28,820 bases of DNA from CAYXSX01 sp964493095 (GCA_964493095.1 CAZBNG010000025.1:1-28820); one strand, 5' to 3'; positions 1 to 6,909 are shown, counted from the stretch's first letter. The notes: generated by a model from the letters alone, not told the origin. Made by a program: numbers and translations.

Positions 1-437
1 CCGTCGCGGTCCATTTTGTTGATAAAGGTGATGATCGGCATATCGCGCAGGCGGCAGACCTCAAAGAGTTTGCGCGTCTGCGTCTCAATCCCCTTGGCGC
101 AATCCAGCACCATAACCGCGCTATCCACGGCGGTCAGCACCCTGTACGTGTCCTCGGAAAAGTCTTCGTGGCCCGGCGTATCGAGCAGGTTATAAGTGAT
201 GCCGCCATTTTCAAAGGTCATGACCGAGGATGCGACGGAAATGCCGCGTTCCTGCTCCACCTTCATCCAGTCGGAACGGGCGCGCCGCCGGTCCCCCTTC
301 GCCTTAACCGCCCCGGCAAGCTCGATTGCGCCGCCAAACAACAGCAGTTTTTCGGTCAGCGTCGTCTTGCCCGCATCCGGGTGCGAGATAATAGCAAAAG
401 TTCTTCGCTTTTCTATGATGGGTTGAAGGGTACTCAT
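1..437 (-). CDS. prfC: Peptide chain release factor 3 (RF3), N-terminal part, cut by window edge
   Basis: RF3 is a cytosolic translational GTPase that recycles RF1/RF2 from the ribosome after peptide release. Only the first ~145 residues are visible; the rest lies beyond base 1. The G domain is clear: P-loop HPDAGKTT near residue 19, switch II DTPGHEDFSEDTYR near residue 85, and G4 motif NKMD close to the edge. The FGGAIELAG stretch and the RGISVASSVM segment fit RF3 better than EF-G or LepA. The ATG at 437 gives the expected MSTLQPIIEKRRTFAIISHP start. It lies 6 nt after the stop of the entericidin-like gene, so the two are probably co-transcribed and possibly coupled in translation. No domain is seen broken. 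Confidence 0.93.
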   Translation of the reverse strand, partial: MSTLQPIIEKRRTFAIISHPDAGKTTLTEKLLLFGGAIELAGAVKAKGDRRRARSDWMKVEQERGISVASSVMTFENGGITYNLLDTPGHEDFSEDTYRVLTAVDSAVMVLDCAKGIETQTRKLFEVCRLRDMPIITFINKMDRD

Positions 438-443
438 AAGACC

Positions 444-563
444 TTAGAAGGTTTCCTGTATTTTCTGGCCTGCTTTTTCAATATCTTTGCCTGCCCCGTC
501 AAATGTATTGGAGCAACCGGCCAGAGCCATCACAGCGACGATCATTATTATGGTTTTTTTCAT
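444..563 (-). CDS. Entericidin-like small lipoprotein (39 aa)
   Basis: This is a 39-residue ORF, too short for most gene callers. It starts MKKTIIMIVAVMALAGC: a basic N-terminus, a hydrophobic stretch and a lipobox LAGC with the lipidated cysteine at residue 17. The mature part contains NTFDGAGKDIEKAGQKI, the G-K-D-I-E-K-A-G pattern of the entericidin A/B family. These are tiny cell-envelope lipoproteins; in E. coli the EcnA/EcnB pair has been described as antidote and toxin. A good ribosome site (GAGGAA, 8 nt before the ATG) supports the start. It sits 4 nt after the DUF1491 gene and 6 nt before prfC, so it looks like part of that operon. No partner entericidin is seen here, so a toxin-antidote role is not supported. 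Confidence 0.85.
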   Translation of the reverse strand: MKKTIIMIVAVMALAGCSNTFDGAGKDIEKAGQKIQETF

Positions 564-567
564 TGTG

Positions 568-903
568 TTATTCCTCAAACGGGTTCGTTTTTTCGCGGTC
601 CTCAATCTCAACAACCCATAAATCGGGATCGCGGCTCACAGAACGCTGAATATACGCATCGGCCTGCGCGGTTTCAACTTCTTCCTGCGCAAGCGCCGCC
701 ACCCATTCCAGCGTATCGGTCATGAAATTGCGCTGCTGAATCAAAAGGCGGCAACGTCCCTCCAAATCATCTATCTTCAGGAGGATCAGCCCGGTTGAAT
801 AATCCCCCTTATGCAAGACGTAGTAAGGTTTGCAGGCAAGATCAAGCCGACGCATATGCGCCTCTACCCATAAAGCTGTGGGAAGCCTGCCTTCTTCACT
901 CAT
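568..903 (-). CDS. DUF1491 family protein
   Basis: This 111-residue soluble protein has the layout of the DUF1491 family, found mainly in Alphaproteobacteria and of unknown function. The N-terminus has RLPTALWVEAHMRRL; then come KGDYSTGLILLKI in the middle, an aromatic-containing linker, and the C-terminal signature DPDLWVVEIEDRE at about residues 92-104. There is no signal peptide or membrane segment. The length is normal for the family. The start at 903 lies 15 nt after the stop of the preceding small gene. The protein is the third member of a tight minus-strand cluster beginning with the Fur-type regulator, and it ends 4 nt before the entericidin-like gene. The family assignment is from memory of its conserved pattern; the molecular role is not known to me. 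Confidence 0.82.
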   Translation of the reverse strand: MSEEGRLPTALWVEAHMRRLDLACKPYYVLHKGDYSTGLILLKIDDLEGRCRLLIQQRNFMTDTLEWVAALAQEEVETAQADAYIQRSVSRDPDLWVVEIEDREKTNPFEE

Positions 904-918
904 GGGCTTGTTTCCAGA

Positions 919-1137
919 TTAATTAACGCGTCCGTTATTGATCCAGCTCTCGACGGTCAGATGAGCATCGCGCTTGGAATCTTCGGGGTGGTGGTGCCGG
1001 TAAACGCGCTGCGCCGCTTCCAGCGCAATATGATACGGCTCATCGCTCATGGCCGCGTAAGTGCGCATAACCGCAGAGTAACACTTGCAGTCGGCGGCTT
1101 TTCGCACGCCCTTTTCTACCGGAACATTACAGGACAT
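919..1137 (-). CDS. Small conserved protein of unknown function (72 aa)
   Basis: This 72-residue protein has an N-terminal CKC motif and a C-terminal stretch ALEAAQRVYRHHHPEDS followed by HLTVESWINNG. The three consecutive histidines and nearby cysteines could bind metal, but that is inference. It has no signal peptide or membrane helix. The ATG lies only 2 nt after the fur/mur stop (TAATAATG), a layout that suggests translational coupling, and 15 nt separate it from the DUF1491 gene. The opposite-strand ORF over the same bases is a shadow. I recognise the type as one that accompanies DUF1491 genes in alphaproteobacteria, but I cannot name a function. Position downstream of a metal-responsive regulator makes a link to metal handling conceivable. 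Confidence 0.7.
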   Translation of the reverse strand: MSCNVPVEKGVRKAADCKCYSAVMRTYAAMSDEPYHIALEAAQRVYRHHHPEDSKRDAHLTVESWINNGRVN

Positions 1138-1139
1138 TA

Positions 1140-1550
1140 TTACTTACTCTTTTTGATTTTTTTGCCGTAAAGCTCCAACCTGTGGTCGATCAGCTCATAG
1201 CCAAGCTCTTCGGCGATTTTGATTTTGAGCTTTTCCAGCTCGTCGTTCTGGAACTCGATAACCTTGCCCGTCTCCAGGTCCACCAAGTGATGGTGGTGGT
1301 CCCAGTTTAATTCATAGCGCGAATACCCTTCCTGAAACTCGTGTTTTATAACAAGATCGAGCTCGTCCAAAAGGCTGAGCGTACGGTATACGGTGGCAAT
1401 GGAGATGGAATCATCCATTGCCTTGGCGCGGTCGTAAACATCTTCGACGGAAGGGTGGTCCTTGGCGCTGCCCAGCACGCGCAAAATCGTTTTACGCTGC
1501 CCTGTCATCTTGAGTCCGGCTTCGGCGCAACGCTGTTCCAGTTCAGTCAT
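1140..1550 (-). CDS. Fur-family metal-responsive transcriptional regulator (Fur/Mur type)
   Basis: This 136-residue cytosolic repressor has a winged-helix DNA-binding half (about 1-82, with GLKMTGQRKTILRVL and the recognition region ISIATVYRTLSLLDE) and a dimerisation/metal half. The sensing motif HHHHLVDLETGKVIEF lies at 85-100, followed by LEKLKIKIAEELGYELIDHRLELYG. Classical Fur has paired cysteines just after the histidine cluster; here they are absent, as in alphaproteobacterial Fur/Mur proteins, which often answer to manganese as well as iron. A strong ribosome site AAGGAGGG lies about 7 nt before the ATG at 1550. A promoter candidate lies at 1591-1619. It heads the cluster that runs through the small protein, DUF1491, entericidin and prfC. 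Whether it senses Fe or Mn cannot be told from sequence alone. Confidence 0.92.
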   Translation of the reverse strand: MTELEQRCAEAGLKMTGQRKTILRVLGSAKDHPSVEDVYDRAKAMDDSISIATVYRTLSLLDELDLVIKHEFQEGYSRYELNWDHHHHLVDLETGKVIEFQNDELEKLKIKIAEELGYELIDHRLELYGKKIKKSK

Positions 1551-1590
1551 CGGATACCCTCCTTGTTATAAAATTGCAGCCTAAGGTCAG

Positions 1591-1619
1591 AGCATACGAT
1601 GATTGTGCAAAAGCTGCAA
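1591..1619 (-). promoter_or_regulatory. Candidate sigma70-type promoter for the fur/mur cluster
   Basis: On the minus strand, TTGCAG (1614-1619) and TATGCT (1591-1596) are separated by 17 nt, upstream of a strong ribosome site and the regulator ATG at 1550. It lies in the gap after the histidine kinase stop codon, so the cluster can be transcribed on its own. Both hexamers are imperfect matches. Confidence 0.4.
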
Positions 1620-1637
1620 GTTTTTGTAAATGACTTG

Positions 1638-3164
1638 TCATTCCGCAGAAGCCGTGACCACGCGGCCTCGTGGCAGGCGGACAAAAACTTCCGTGCCCTC
1701 GCCCACGACGGAATCCAGGTCCATCTCCCCGCCATGCATCTCCACCATCGCTTTGGCAAGCGGCAGGCCGAGCCCGGTTCCCTGATGGCGCGAGTCCTCG
1801 GGGTTGTCCGCCACCTGCCCGAACGGTTCCATGGCGCGTTTAATTTTGTCGGGCGGAATGCCCATGCCGTCATCTTCGACGACAATTTCCATCCGCCCGT
1901 CTTCCAGCAACGCGGCACGTACGCAAATGCGCCCCCCCTTGTTGGAAAACTTCACGGCATTGGTCGCCAGATTGATCAGAACCTGCCGGATCAGGCGTTT
2001 GTCGGCGTACAGCAACGGCAAAGCGGGCGCTATTTTCGTTTCGATGATCAGGTTGCTGCCAAAGGCGCGCGAAGCCACCATCCGCACCACCGCCTTGATC
2101 AGGTCAGCGAGGCTGAATTGTGTTTCATCAAGCTCCATCTTGCCCGCTTCGATCTTGGACATGTCGAGCACCTCGTTGATAATATCGAGAAGATGCACGG
2201 CGCTAAGGTGCATATCGCCAATATACTCCTTGTACTTTTCATGCCCTACCGGTCCGAACGTTTCCTTTATCATCATCTCGGAAAACCCGATAATGGCGTT
2301 CAGGGGTGTGCGCAACTCGTGGCTCATATTGGCAAGAAAGGTCGATTTGGCGCGATTGGCCGTATCGGCCTGATCCTTGGCCATGCGCAACGAAAGTTCC
2401 ATCTGTTTGCGCAGGGTAATGTCCATCACCGTTGTCACCTGGAAGCGTCGTTTCTGGCTTAACTCAAGCGTTGCCGTAGTGAACAGGATGTTGGAGATGC
2501 TGCTGTCCTTACGGATGATTTTCATCTCCCCGGAACTTTGTACGCCGGTACGAATAAATTCGGCATGGCGTGCACGTAAATCCTCGCGCTCGTCCGGCGT
2601 GACAAGATCGGCAAGGTTTGTATTCACAAGGTCTTCTCGCGACCATCCGTATGTGCGCACGAAGCTTTCATTTACGCGTACAATGCGGCCGTTATGGTCG
2701 GTCACCACGATTCCGATCTCGCTAACGTCAAAAACCGATGACAAGAGCGACACTGCATCGTCGCGCTCCCGCTGAAGTACAGACTGGTCCGAGGTGTCGG
2801 GCTGGCCTAGAATATCGAGCGCAATAACCTCGTCGTTTTCATCAATGATGGGAGCGATAAAAAAGCTGTGCACCCTCAGCACGCCGGGAACGGAGGGCAG
2901 AGCACGAATGCTTACCGGCTTTTTATGTGAGAACGCCACCTTGAAAGATTGTTGGAAGTGGCGCGCCACATCCATGTTCATGAATTCGGAAAGCTCCTTG
3001 CCCAGAATCTGTGACGCGCTCATATCAAAGTATTTCAGAGCGAGGTCGTTGACTTCCTTCACATGGAAATGCGTTTTTTCACGCGGCTCCACGAGAAAGC
3101 GCGGCACCTGCATCGCCCTGAAAAGATATTCAAAATCGACTTTTTGCTTTTCCGCGTCCGTCAC
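1638..3164 (-). CDS. Soluble PAS-PAS sensor histidine kinase (PleC/DivJ-like core)
   Basis: This 508-residue kinase has no membrane segment. Residues ~12-125 form a diverged PAS-like region, and ~138-252 a second clear PAS domain (GIVVTDHNGRIVRVNESF ... TYGWSREDLV). HisKA follows, with phospho-acceptor His282 in FLANMSHELRTPLNAIIGF and then SEMMIKETFGPVG and INEVLDMSKIEAGKMEL, the pattern of the PleC/DivJ group. The HATPase domain has an N box LINLATNAVKFS (~397-408), G1 DDGMGIP and G2 GTGLGLPLAK. There is no receiver domain and no response regulator gene nearby, so it is an orphan kinase. The start is GTG at 3164, preceded by AGAGG at a workable distance. It follows the degenerate GGDEF gene by 32 nt, so the two probably form an operon. 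Signal and target are unknown. Confidence 0.9.
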   Translation of the reverse strand: MTDAEKQKVDFEYLFRAMQVPRFLVEPREKTHFHVKEVNDLALKYFDMSASQILGKELSEFMNMDVARHFQQSFKVAFSHKKPVSIRALPSVPGVLRVHSFFIAPIIDENDEVIALDILGQPDTSDQSVLQRERDDAVSLLSSVFDVSEIGIVVTDHNGRIVRVNESFVRTYGWSREDLVNTNLADLVTPDEREDLRARHAEFIRTGVQSSGEMKIIRKDSSISNILFTTATLELSQKRRFQVTTVMDITLRKQMELSLRMAKDQADTANRAKSTFLANMSHELRTPLNAIIGFSEMMIKETFGPVGHEKYKEYIGDMHLSAVHLLDIINEVLDMSKIEAGKMELDETQFSLADLIKAVVRMVASRAFGSNLIIETKIAPALPLLYADKRLIRQVLINLATNAVKFSNKGGRICVRAALLEDGRMEIVVEDDGMGIPPDKIKRAMEPFGQVADNPEDSRHQGTGLGLPLAKAMVEMHGGEMDLDSVVGEGTEVFVRLPRGRVVTASAE

Positions 3165-3196
3165 CCGTACGCCTCTTTGATCAGATTTAAGCGAAA

Positions 3197-4024
3197 TTAT
3201 TTTTTACGCTGGGCGATAAACCGCTGCAGCGGACTAATGTCATGGTACTCAATCATCACATCCGTTTTACCGCCGCGACTTTCAAGGTCGCTACGCAAAT
3301 TATCCAGCAATACATCCATTTCTTCGCCCGGTGGCGGCTCGGCGATGCAGGCAGAAATCGTGAACCCCGCCCCTTTTCGCGCGAGGAAGGAACCCAGGCG
3401 CTCCAGCGCTGCCATCCCGCCGGCCATATCCGTCTGCTTCAGGCACATCACAAATTCGTTTTCGCGCGTATAATAGGCGTCATCAAAGCTGCGCATGCTT
3501 TTTTTCATCAGCGCGCCCAGCATTTTGAGATGATCGTCCAGCTCTGCCTGCCCGCTTTTCTTTTTCAGATTTTCAAAACCGTCAATCTCCACCAATGCAA
3601 AACAGAACGGGTTGCCATTACGCGTCAGACGCTCCATCTCGATGGTATAGTCGCTTTTCATCGCCGCAGGACTGCCCAGGCCTGCAAAGCCGTCACTGCC
3701 CTGCCCGATCAGAAAACGACGCTCAATTTCGCGGAACGAGGCCACAAACGCCTCGTGAGATTTCAAAAATGTAAAAAAATCGTCCTTTTCAGGTGGATTG
3801 ACACCTTTTTCTACACACAGATCAAACGATTCACATACCTGCTTGTGAAGAGAGGCAAGATTACCCTGTGGCAAAGCCGTCTCAAACCCGGAAGGAAGAT
3901 CCGCCGGCTCGTCCTGCCCGTAGACAAGATGCGCAAGCGCGCCGTCAAACCATGCCAGATAGGTATCAAACATATCCGATATCTCGCGCACTATCTTATT
4001 ATCGCCTTGTTCGCTCTTGCTCAT
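3197..4024 (-). CDS. Degenerate GGDEF-domain protein, possible c-di-GMP receptor
   Basis: This 275-residue cytosolic protein has a helical N-terminal part (1-~120) and a GGDEF-fold region (~125-265). The fold is recognisable from RLTRNGNPFCFALVEIDGFE (132-151), which matches the start of diguanylate cyclase domains and retains the Asp of the D-x-F element. The catalytic signature GG(D/E)EF is replaced by RENEF at 187-191, so cyclase activity is unlikely. An RxxD motif (R178-D181) sits exactly five residues before it, the placing of the c-di-GMP inhibitory site. This suggests a binding protein rather than an enzyme, an inference with parallels in other degenerate GGDEF receptors. An AAGGA ribosome site precedes the ATG. 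A 9-bp inverted repeat overlaps its promoter. It lies just upstream of the PAS kinase gene. Confidence 0.8.
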   Translation of the reverse strand: MSKSEQGDNKIVREISDMFDTYLAWFDGALAHLVYGQDEPADLPSGFETALPQGNLASLHKQVCESFDLCVEKGVNPPEKDDFFTFLKSHEAFVASFREIERRFLIGQGSDGFAGLGSPAAMKSDYTIEMERLTRNGNPFCFALVEIDGFENLKKKSGQAELDDHLKMLGALMKKSMRSFDDAYYTRENEFVMCLKQTDMAGGMAALERLGSFLARKGAGFTISACIAEPPPGEEMDVLLDNLRSDLESRGGKTDVMIEYHDISPLQRFIAQRKK

Positions 4025-4036
4025 GACTTCGCTTTT

Positions 4037-4064
4037 CCTTTTGCTTTACCAGTATAGCAAAAGG
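4037..4064 (-). promoter_or_regulatory. Inverted repeat spanning the -10 of the GGDEF gene (possible operator)
   Basis: CCTTTTGCT (4037-4045) and AGCAAAAGG (4056-4064) form a perfect 9-bp inverted repeat with a 10-nt centre. On the minus strand a TG-x-TATACT extended -10 element (TATACT at 4051-4056) falls in the centre and left edge. The repeat ends about 12 nt before the ATG at 4024. No convincing -35 is seen. A protein bound here would block the promoter; alternatively the RNA could hide the ribosome site if transcription starts further upstream. Confidence 0.5.
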
Positions 4065-4102
4065 ACTGAAATTATTGAACAAAGACTTGAAGTGGAAAGA
4101 AT

Positions 4103-5281
4103 TTACCCCAACCATTCCTTTTCCAGCGCATCGAGAGTGCCGGATTTGATAGCGGCGCGAACCTCGCGCATCAGGCGGTTGATGGTAGCTACATTATGCT
4201 GGGCCAATATTTGCATCCCCAGAATTTCGCCGGCCTTAAGCAAATGATGGATATAGGCTTTGGAGTAATAAGAGGAAGCCGGAACGTCCTGTGCCGGGTC
4301 AAGCGGGGTTTCATCTTCACGAAAGCGGGCGTTTTTAAGGTTCACCGTTTCACCCGGAACACCCTTCAGCAGGGCCGTACCGTGACGGGCAAGGCGAGTC
4401 GGTATCACGCAGTCAAACGTATCAATACCCATGCGCACAAAGGCGAAAACATCCTTGATCTGGCCTATCCCTAAAAAATGTACAGGGCGCGCAGGGTGAA
4501 TATGTGGCACGGATGCGGCAACAACCTCCCGCATTTCCTCGTCGCTGCCCCCGAGGCACCCGCCAATGGCCGTACCGAAAAACGGCCTGTCAGCGGTATA
4601 TTCGGCGCTTACGCGCCGCAAATCGCCATAAACGCCGCCCTGCACAATGCCATATAGCCCCTGCGCCCCATTGTCATGGCGCTCAAACTCCACAAGGCAG
4701 CGATCACCCCAGCGCATACTCATTTCCATGGAACGGGCCGTATAATCCTTATCAACATGGTAGGGCGTGCATTCATCGAATTGCATCAACAGATCGGCGC
4801 CTAGCTTTCGCTGGATTTCCATCGAGCTTTCGGGGGTCAGCTTTATTTTACTGCCATCCACATAGGAGCGGAACACGCACCCCTCCTCGGTAATACTGAT
4901 CAGGTTCCTGCTCTCCTGGGCTTTCTGGCTCTTTCCTTTGATTTCATTGGCCATTGTGCCCTCGCCCAGCGAAAACACCTGAAATCCACCGCTATCGGTC
5001 AGCATCGGACCATCCCAGCCCATGAATTTATGCAGGCCGCCCATCTTGGCGATCAGGTCGGCACCGGGCTGGAGCATCAGATGATAGGTGTTGGAGAGAA
5101 TAATATCGGTGCGCGCCTCTTTCATTTGCGCCGGGGAAAGCGCCTTAATCGCCGCCTTGGTACCGCAAAAAATGTAATTCGGGGTTTCTATGGTGCCATG
5201 CGGGGTCTTCAACCGGCCCAACCGCGCACCGCTTTTATCCGTATGAGTGATTTCAAATGAAAAATTCGGATAATTGAGCAT
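4103..5281 (-). CDS. tgt: tRNA-guanine transglycosylase lacking the zinc cysteines
   Basis: Tgt swaps guanine at position 34 of GUN tRNAs for preQ1 or queuine. From the chosen ATG the protein has 392 residues, near the family norm. Visible active-site parts are TDSGGFQVF (Asp96), FDECTPY (~169), GIVQGG (~211) and GIDTFDCVIPTR (nucleophile Asp290). Where other Tgt proteins have CxCxxC, this one has Q331, V333 and S336 in an otherwise aligned segment (PLDPAQDVPASSYYSKAY); the later His362 (QHNV) remains. The open frame extends to 5314, but that start lies inside the rpmB terminator, so ATG 5281 (MLNYPNFSFEI) with AAGGA upstream is preferred; 5293 is possible. No queA or other queuosine gene is nearby, which may point to salvage rather than de novo synthesis. 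Confidence 0.92.
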   Translation of the reverse strand: MLNYPNFSFEITHTDKSGARLGRLKTPHGTIETPNYIFCGTKAAIKALSPAQMKEARTDIILSNTYHLMLQPGADLIAKMGGLHKFMGWDGPMLTDSGGFQVFSLGEGTMANEIKGKSQKAQESRNLISITEEGCVFRSYVDGSKIKLTPESSMEIQRKLGADLLMQFDECTPYHVDKDYTARSMEMSMRWGDRCLVEFERHDNGAQGLYGIVQGGVYGDLRRVSAEYTADRPFFGTAIGGCLGGSDEEMREVVAASVPHIHPARPVHFLGIGQIKDVFAFVRMGIDTFDCVIPTRLARHGTALLKGVPGETVNLKNARFREDETPLDPAQDVPASSYYSKAYIHHLLKAGEILGMQILAQHNVATINRLMREVRAAIKSGTLDALEKEWLG

Positions 5282-5300
5282 TAATGGGGGCATCCTTATC

Positions 5301-5322
5301 AAAAAACCCGCCATACGGCGGG
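5301..5322 (-). terminator. Rho-independent terminator after rpmB
   Basis: On the minus strand the stem CCCGCC/GGCGGG (5317-5322 with 5307-5312) closes a 4-nt loop and is followed by six T (5306-5301). It sits about 30 nt after the rpmB stop codon and just before the tgt start, overlapping the extended tgt reading frame. Confidence 0.88.
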
Positions 5323-5354
5323 CCTGATAGTATCGTTAGAGCGTAAACAACCGG

Positions 5355-5648
5355 TTACGCGGATTTCGTGGCCAGCACCGCTTCCACCTGGGCCTTGTAA
5401 GGGCGCAGCTCGGGGTCCAGCTTCGTTTTGGCCGTGGATATGAGATAAGCATCCAGACCGCCCTTGTGTTCGACCGTGCGGATACCATCCGTGCTGGCGC
5501 GCAGTTTGACCCAGCGGCCCAGCGCTTCGCTGTAAATGGACGTATCCTGCACATTCGGCAAGAAACGACGGCGGTTTTTGTTATGGGCGTGGGAAACAGT
5601 GTTTCCGCTCATCACGCCTTTTCCTGTAATCATGCAACGACGGCTCAT
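5355..5648 (-). CDS. rpmB: 50S ribosomal protein L28
   Basis: L28 is a structural protein of the large ribosomal subunit. The 97-residue product begins MSRRCMITGKGVMSGNTVSH and continues NKNRRRFLPNVQ, the L28 hallmark, then LGRWVKLRASTDGIRTVEHKGG and a C-terminal extension ending VLATKSA that is usual in alphaproteobacteria. Only one cysteine is present, so it is the non-zinc form. AAGGA lies 9 nt before the ATG at 5648. The gene has its own promoter candidate (5690-5718) and a strong terminator (5301-5322), so it appears to be a single-gene unit between cobD-like and tgt. Confidence 0.97.
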   Translation of the reverse strand: MSRRCMITGKGVMSGNTVSHAHNKNRRRFLPNVQDTSIYSEALGRWVKLRASTDGIRTVEHKGGLDAYLISTAKTKLDPELRPYKAQVEAVLATKSA

Positions 5649-5689
5649 TTCGGCTCATCCTTATCAATCTATGTTTAAACTCGCGGGGA

Positions 5690-5718
5690 AAATAAGACAG
5701 GCACAGTGCCAAAGTCAA
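5690..5718 (-). promoter_or_regulatory. Candidate sigma70-type promoter of rpmB
   Basis: On the minus strand TTGACT (5713-5718) and TTATTT (5690-5695) are spaced by 17 nt, 42 nt upstream of the rpmB ATG. The spacer contains the 11-bp palindrome GGCACAGTGCC (5700-5710), which could be a protein-binding site or chance. Confidence 0.55.
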
Positions 5719-5743
5719 GCACTTTTCTCGCCGGAGCAGGTCT

Positions 5744-6799
5744 TTAAAAAAGACGCCCGGCCCATAAATAGGCACCGCAAAGGCTTGCGACAAATAAAAT
5801 ATGGGCTATCACGTTGATATAAATAGCGCGGCGCAAGTGCTTATGCCCGATTTTAGCGGTGGCGCGATCCGGCCCCACCCAGGCGTTTTTATGGGCGCTG
5901 CCGCCCAGATCAACCTCCGGTCCGCCCAGCGAAACATCCAGCGCGTAGGCCATAGCGGTCAGGGGAAAACCACCTTGCGCATAAGGTGCCTTTTGCCGGG
6001 CTTTAATCCATGATTTTAAAACACTGCCCATCTTTGCCGTGGGAGTGAAACCGCTGGCCAGCGTAATCAACACAGCACTAAACAGCCCCGGAATAAATCC
6101 CAAAAGCCGCTCCAGCGCCAGCATCGTTTCTCCAAATCCTTTGGTGAATCCCTTTTTACCAAAACGCCAGGCCAGCGCGCCGATCGACGCATAGGCAAAA
6201 GCCGCCGGATACCCCCCGATCAGGAACCATATCGCCGGGGCGACCATTCCCTTATCGAAAGAGCGCGCCGCCAGCGCCATTCCAACGCGGGTAATGCCGT
6301 ATTCATCGACACTGTTCAGATTGATGCGGGTGGTACGGGAAATCGCGAAATAAGCACCCTCACCCACGGTTTTCTTCTCAATAGCAAAATAAAAGCGCAG
6401 AAGCGCATACCAGACGCTGCCTGAAGTAAGAAGCGCCGAAAGAAGAAAAATATGCGAAAATCCGTAAAAACCATAGGAATTTGCCGCAATTTCGAGATAT
6501 TTTCCGCCCAAAACACCAAAAACGAGAATAAAAGCGGCAAAAACAAAGCCACGAAACAACAAATCCGCCCTTTTTCTGTGCAAACGATCCAGTTTATCGC
6601 CAAAAAGACCGAAAACCTTGTCCAAAAACACCCAGTAAGCCGGATAAGCATTACCCAGAAGCGGACCGGTAATCATACCGATGATGGAAGTAACGCCTAA
6701 AGCCGCTAAAACCAACGGTATCCGGTCGGCATCAAATAAATGCGCCTGCCATTGGGCGTACTGATCGGCGATGTTGATATTAAAATCCAATAAATTCAA
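5744..6799 (-). CDS. CobD/CbiB-family protein (adenosylcobinamide-phosphate synthase-like)
   Basis: CobD/CbiB is an inner-membrane enzyme that attaches the aminopropanol arm to adenosylcobyric acid in B12 synthesis. The 351-residue product has several membrane segments (around 28-50, 83-100, 112-135, 190-212, 232-250, 325-348) and family landmarks: SRTTRINLNSVDEYGITRVG (~154-173), then DKGMVAPAIWFLIGGYPAAF, and AYALDVSLGGPEVDLGG near the C-terminus. The sequence is diverged; the usual SPNAG-like segment reads APYAQGGFPLTAMA. The frame opens with TTG at 6799; the first ATG is ~40 residues in and would remove the first membrane segment. No clear ribosome site is seen. No other cobalamin gene is in the window, so a complete pathway cannot be assumed. 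Confidence 0.75.
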   Translation of the reverse strand: MNLLDFNINIADQYAQWQAHLFDADRIPLVLAALGVTSIIGMITGPLLGNAYPAYWVFLDKVFGLFGDKLDRLHRKRADLLFRGFVFAAFILVFGVLGGKYLEIAANSYGFYGFSHIFLLSALLTSGSVWYALLRFYFAIEKKTVGEGAYFAISRTTRINLNSVDEYGITRVGMALAARSFDKGMVAPAIWFLIGGYPAAFAYASIGALAWRFGKKGFTKGFGETMLALERLLGFIPGLFSAVLITLASGFTPTAKMGSVLKSWIKARQKAPYAQGGFPLTAMAYALDVSLGGPEVDLGGSAHKNAWVGPDRATAKIGHKHLRRAIYINVIAHILFVASLCGAYLWAGRLF

Positions 6800-6899
6800 A
6801 CCGTTGGTTAATTTTGCTGCAAGTGCGAAATTTTTAAAGGTTTTCCCCTAGAATTAGACTATATATATTATGCGGGATTTAATAAAGCCTGCAAAGCTC

Positions 6900-6909
6900 N
6901 NNNNNNNNN
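6900..6909. other. Assembly gap (10 N) upstream of the PHA depolymerase gene
   Basis: Ten undetermined bases. A fixed run of ten usually marks a join of unknown length, so the promoter and true 5' end of the following gene may be incomplete here. Confidence 0.95.

Noticed and set aside
1629..1642. AATGAC/GTCATT inverted repeat at the kinase stop as a terminator
   Set aside because: The stem is short, AT-rich, has a 2-nt loop and no T run follows.
1599..2462. Plus-strand 287-residue ORF opposite the histidine kinase
   Set aside because: It is a shadow frame of the kinase gene, with no family pattern and no ribosome site.
5282..5314. Longer tgt start at 5314
   Set aside because: The extra codons lie in the rpmB terminator hairpin and T run, and add no family-like sequence.
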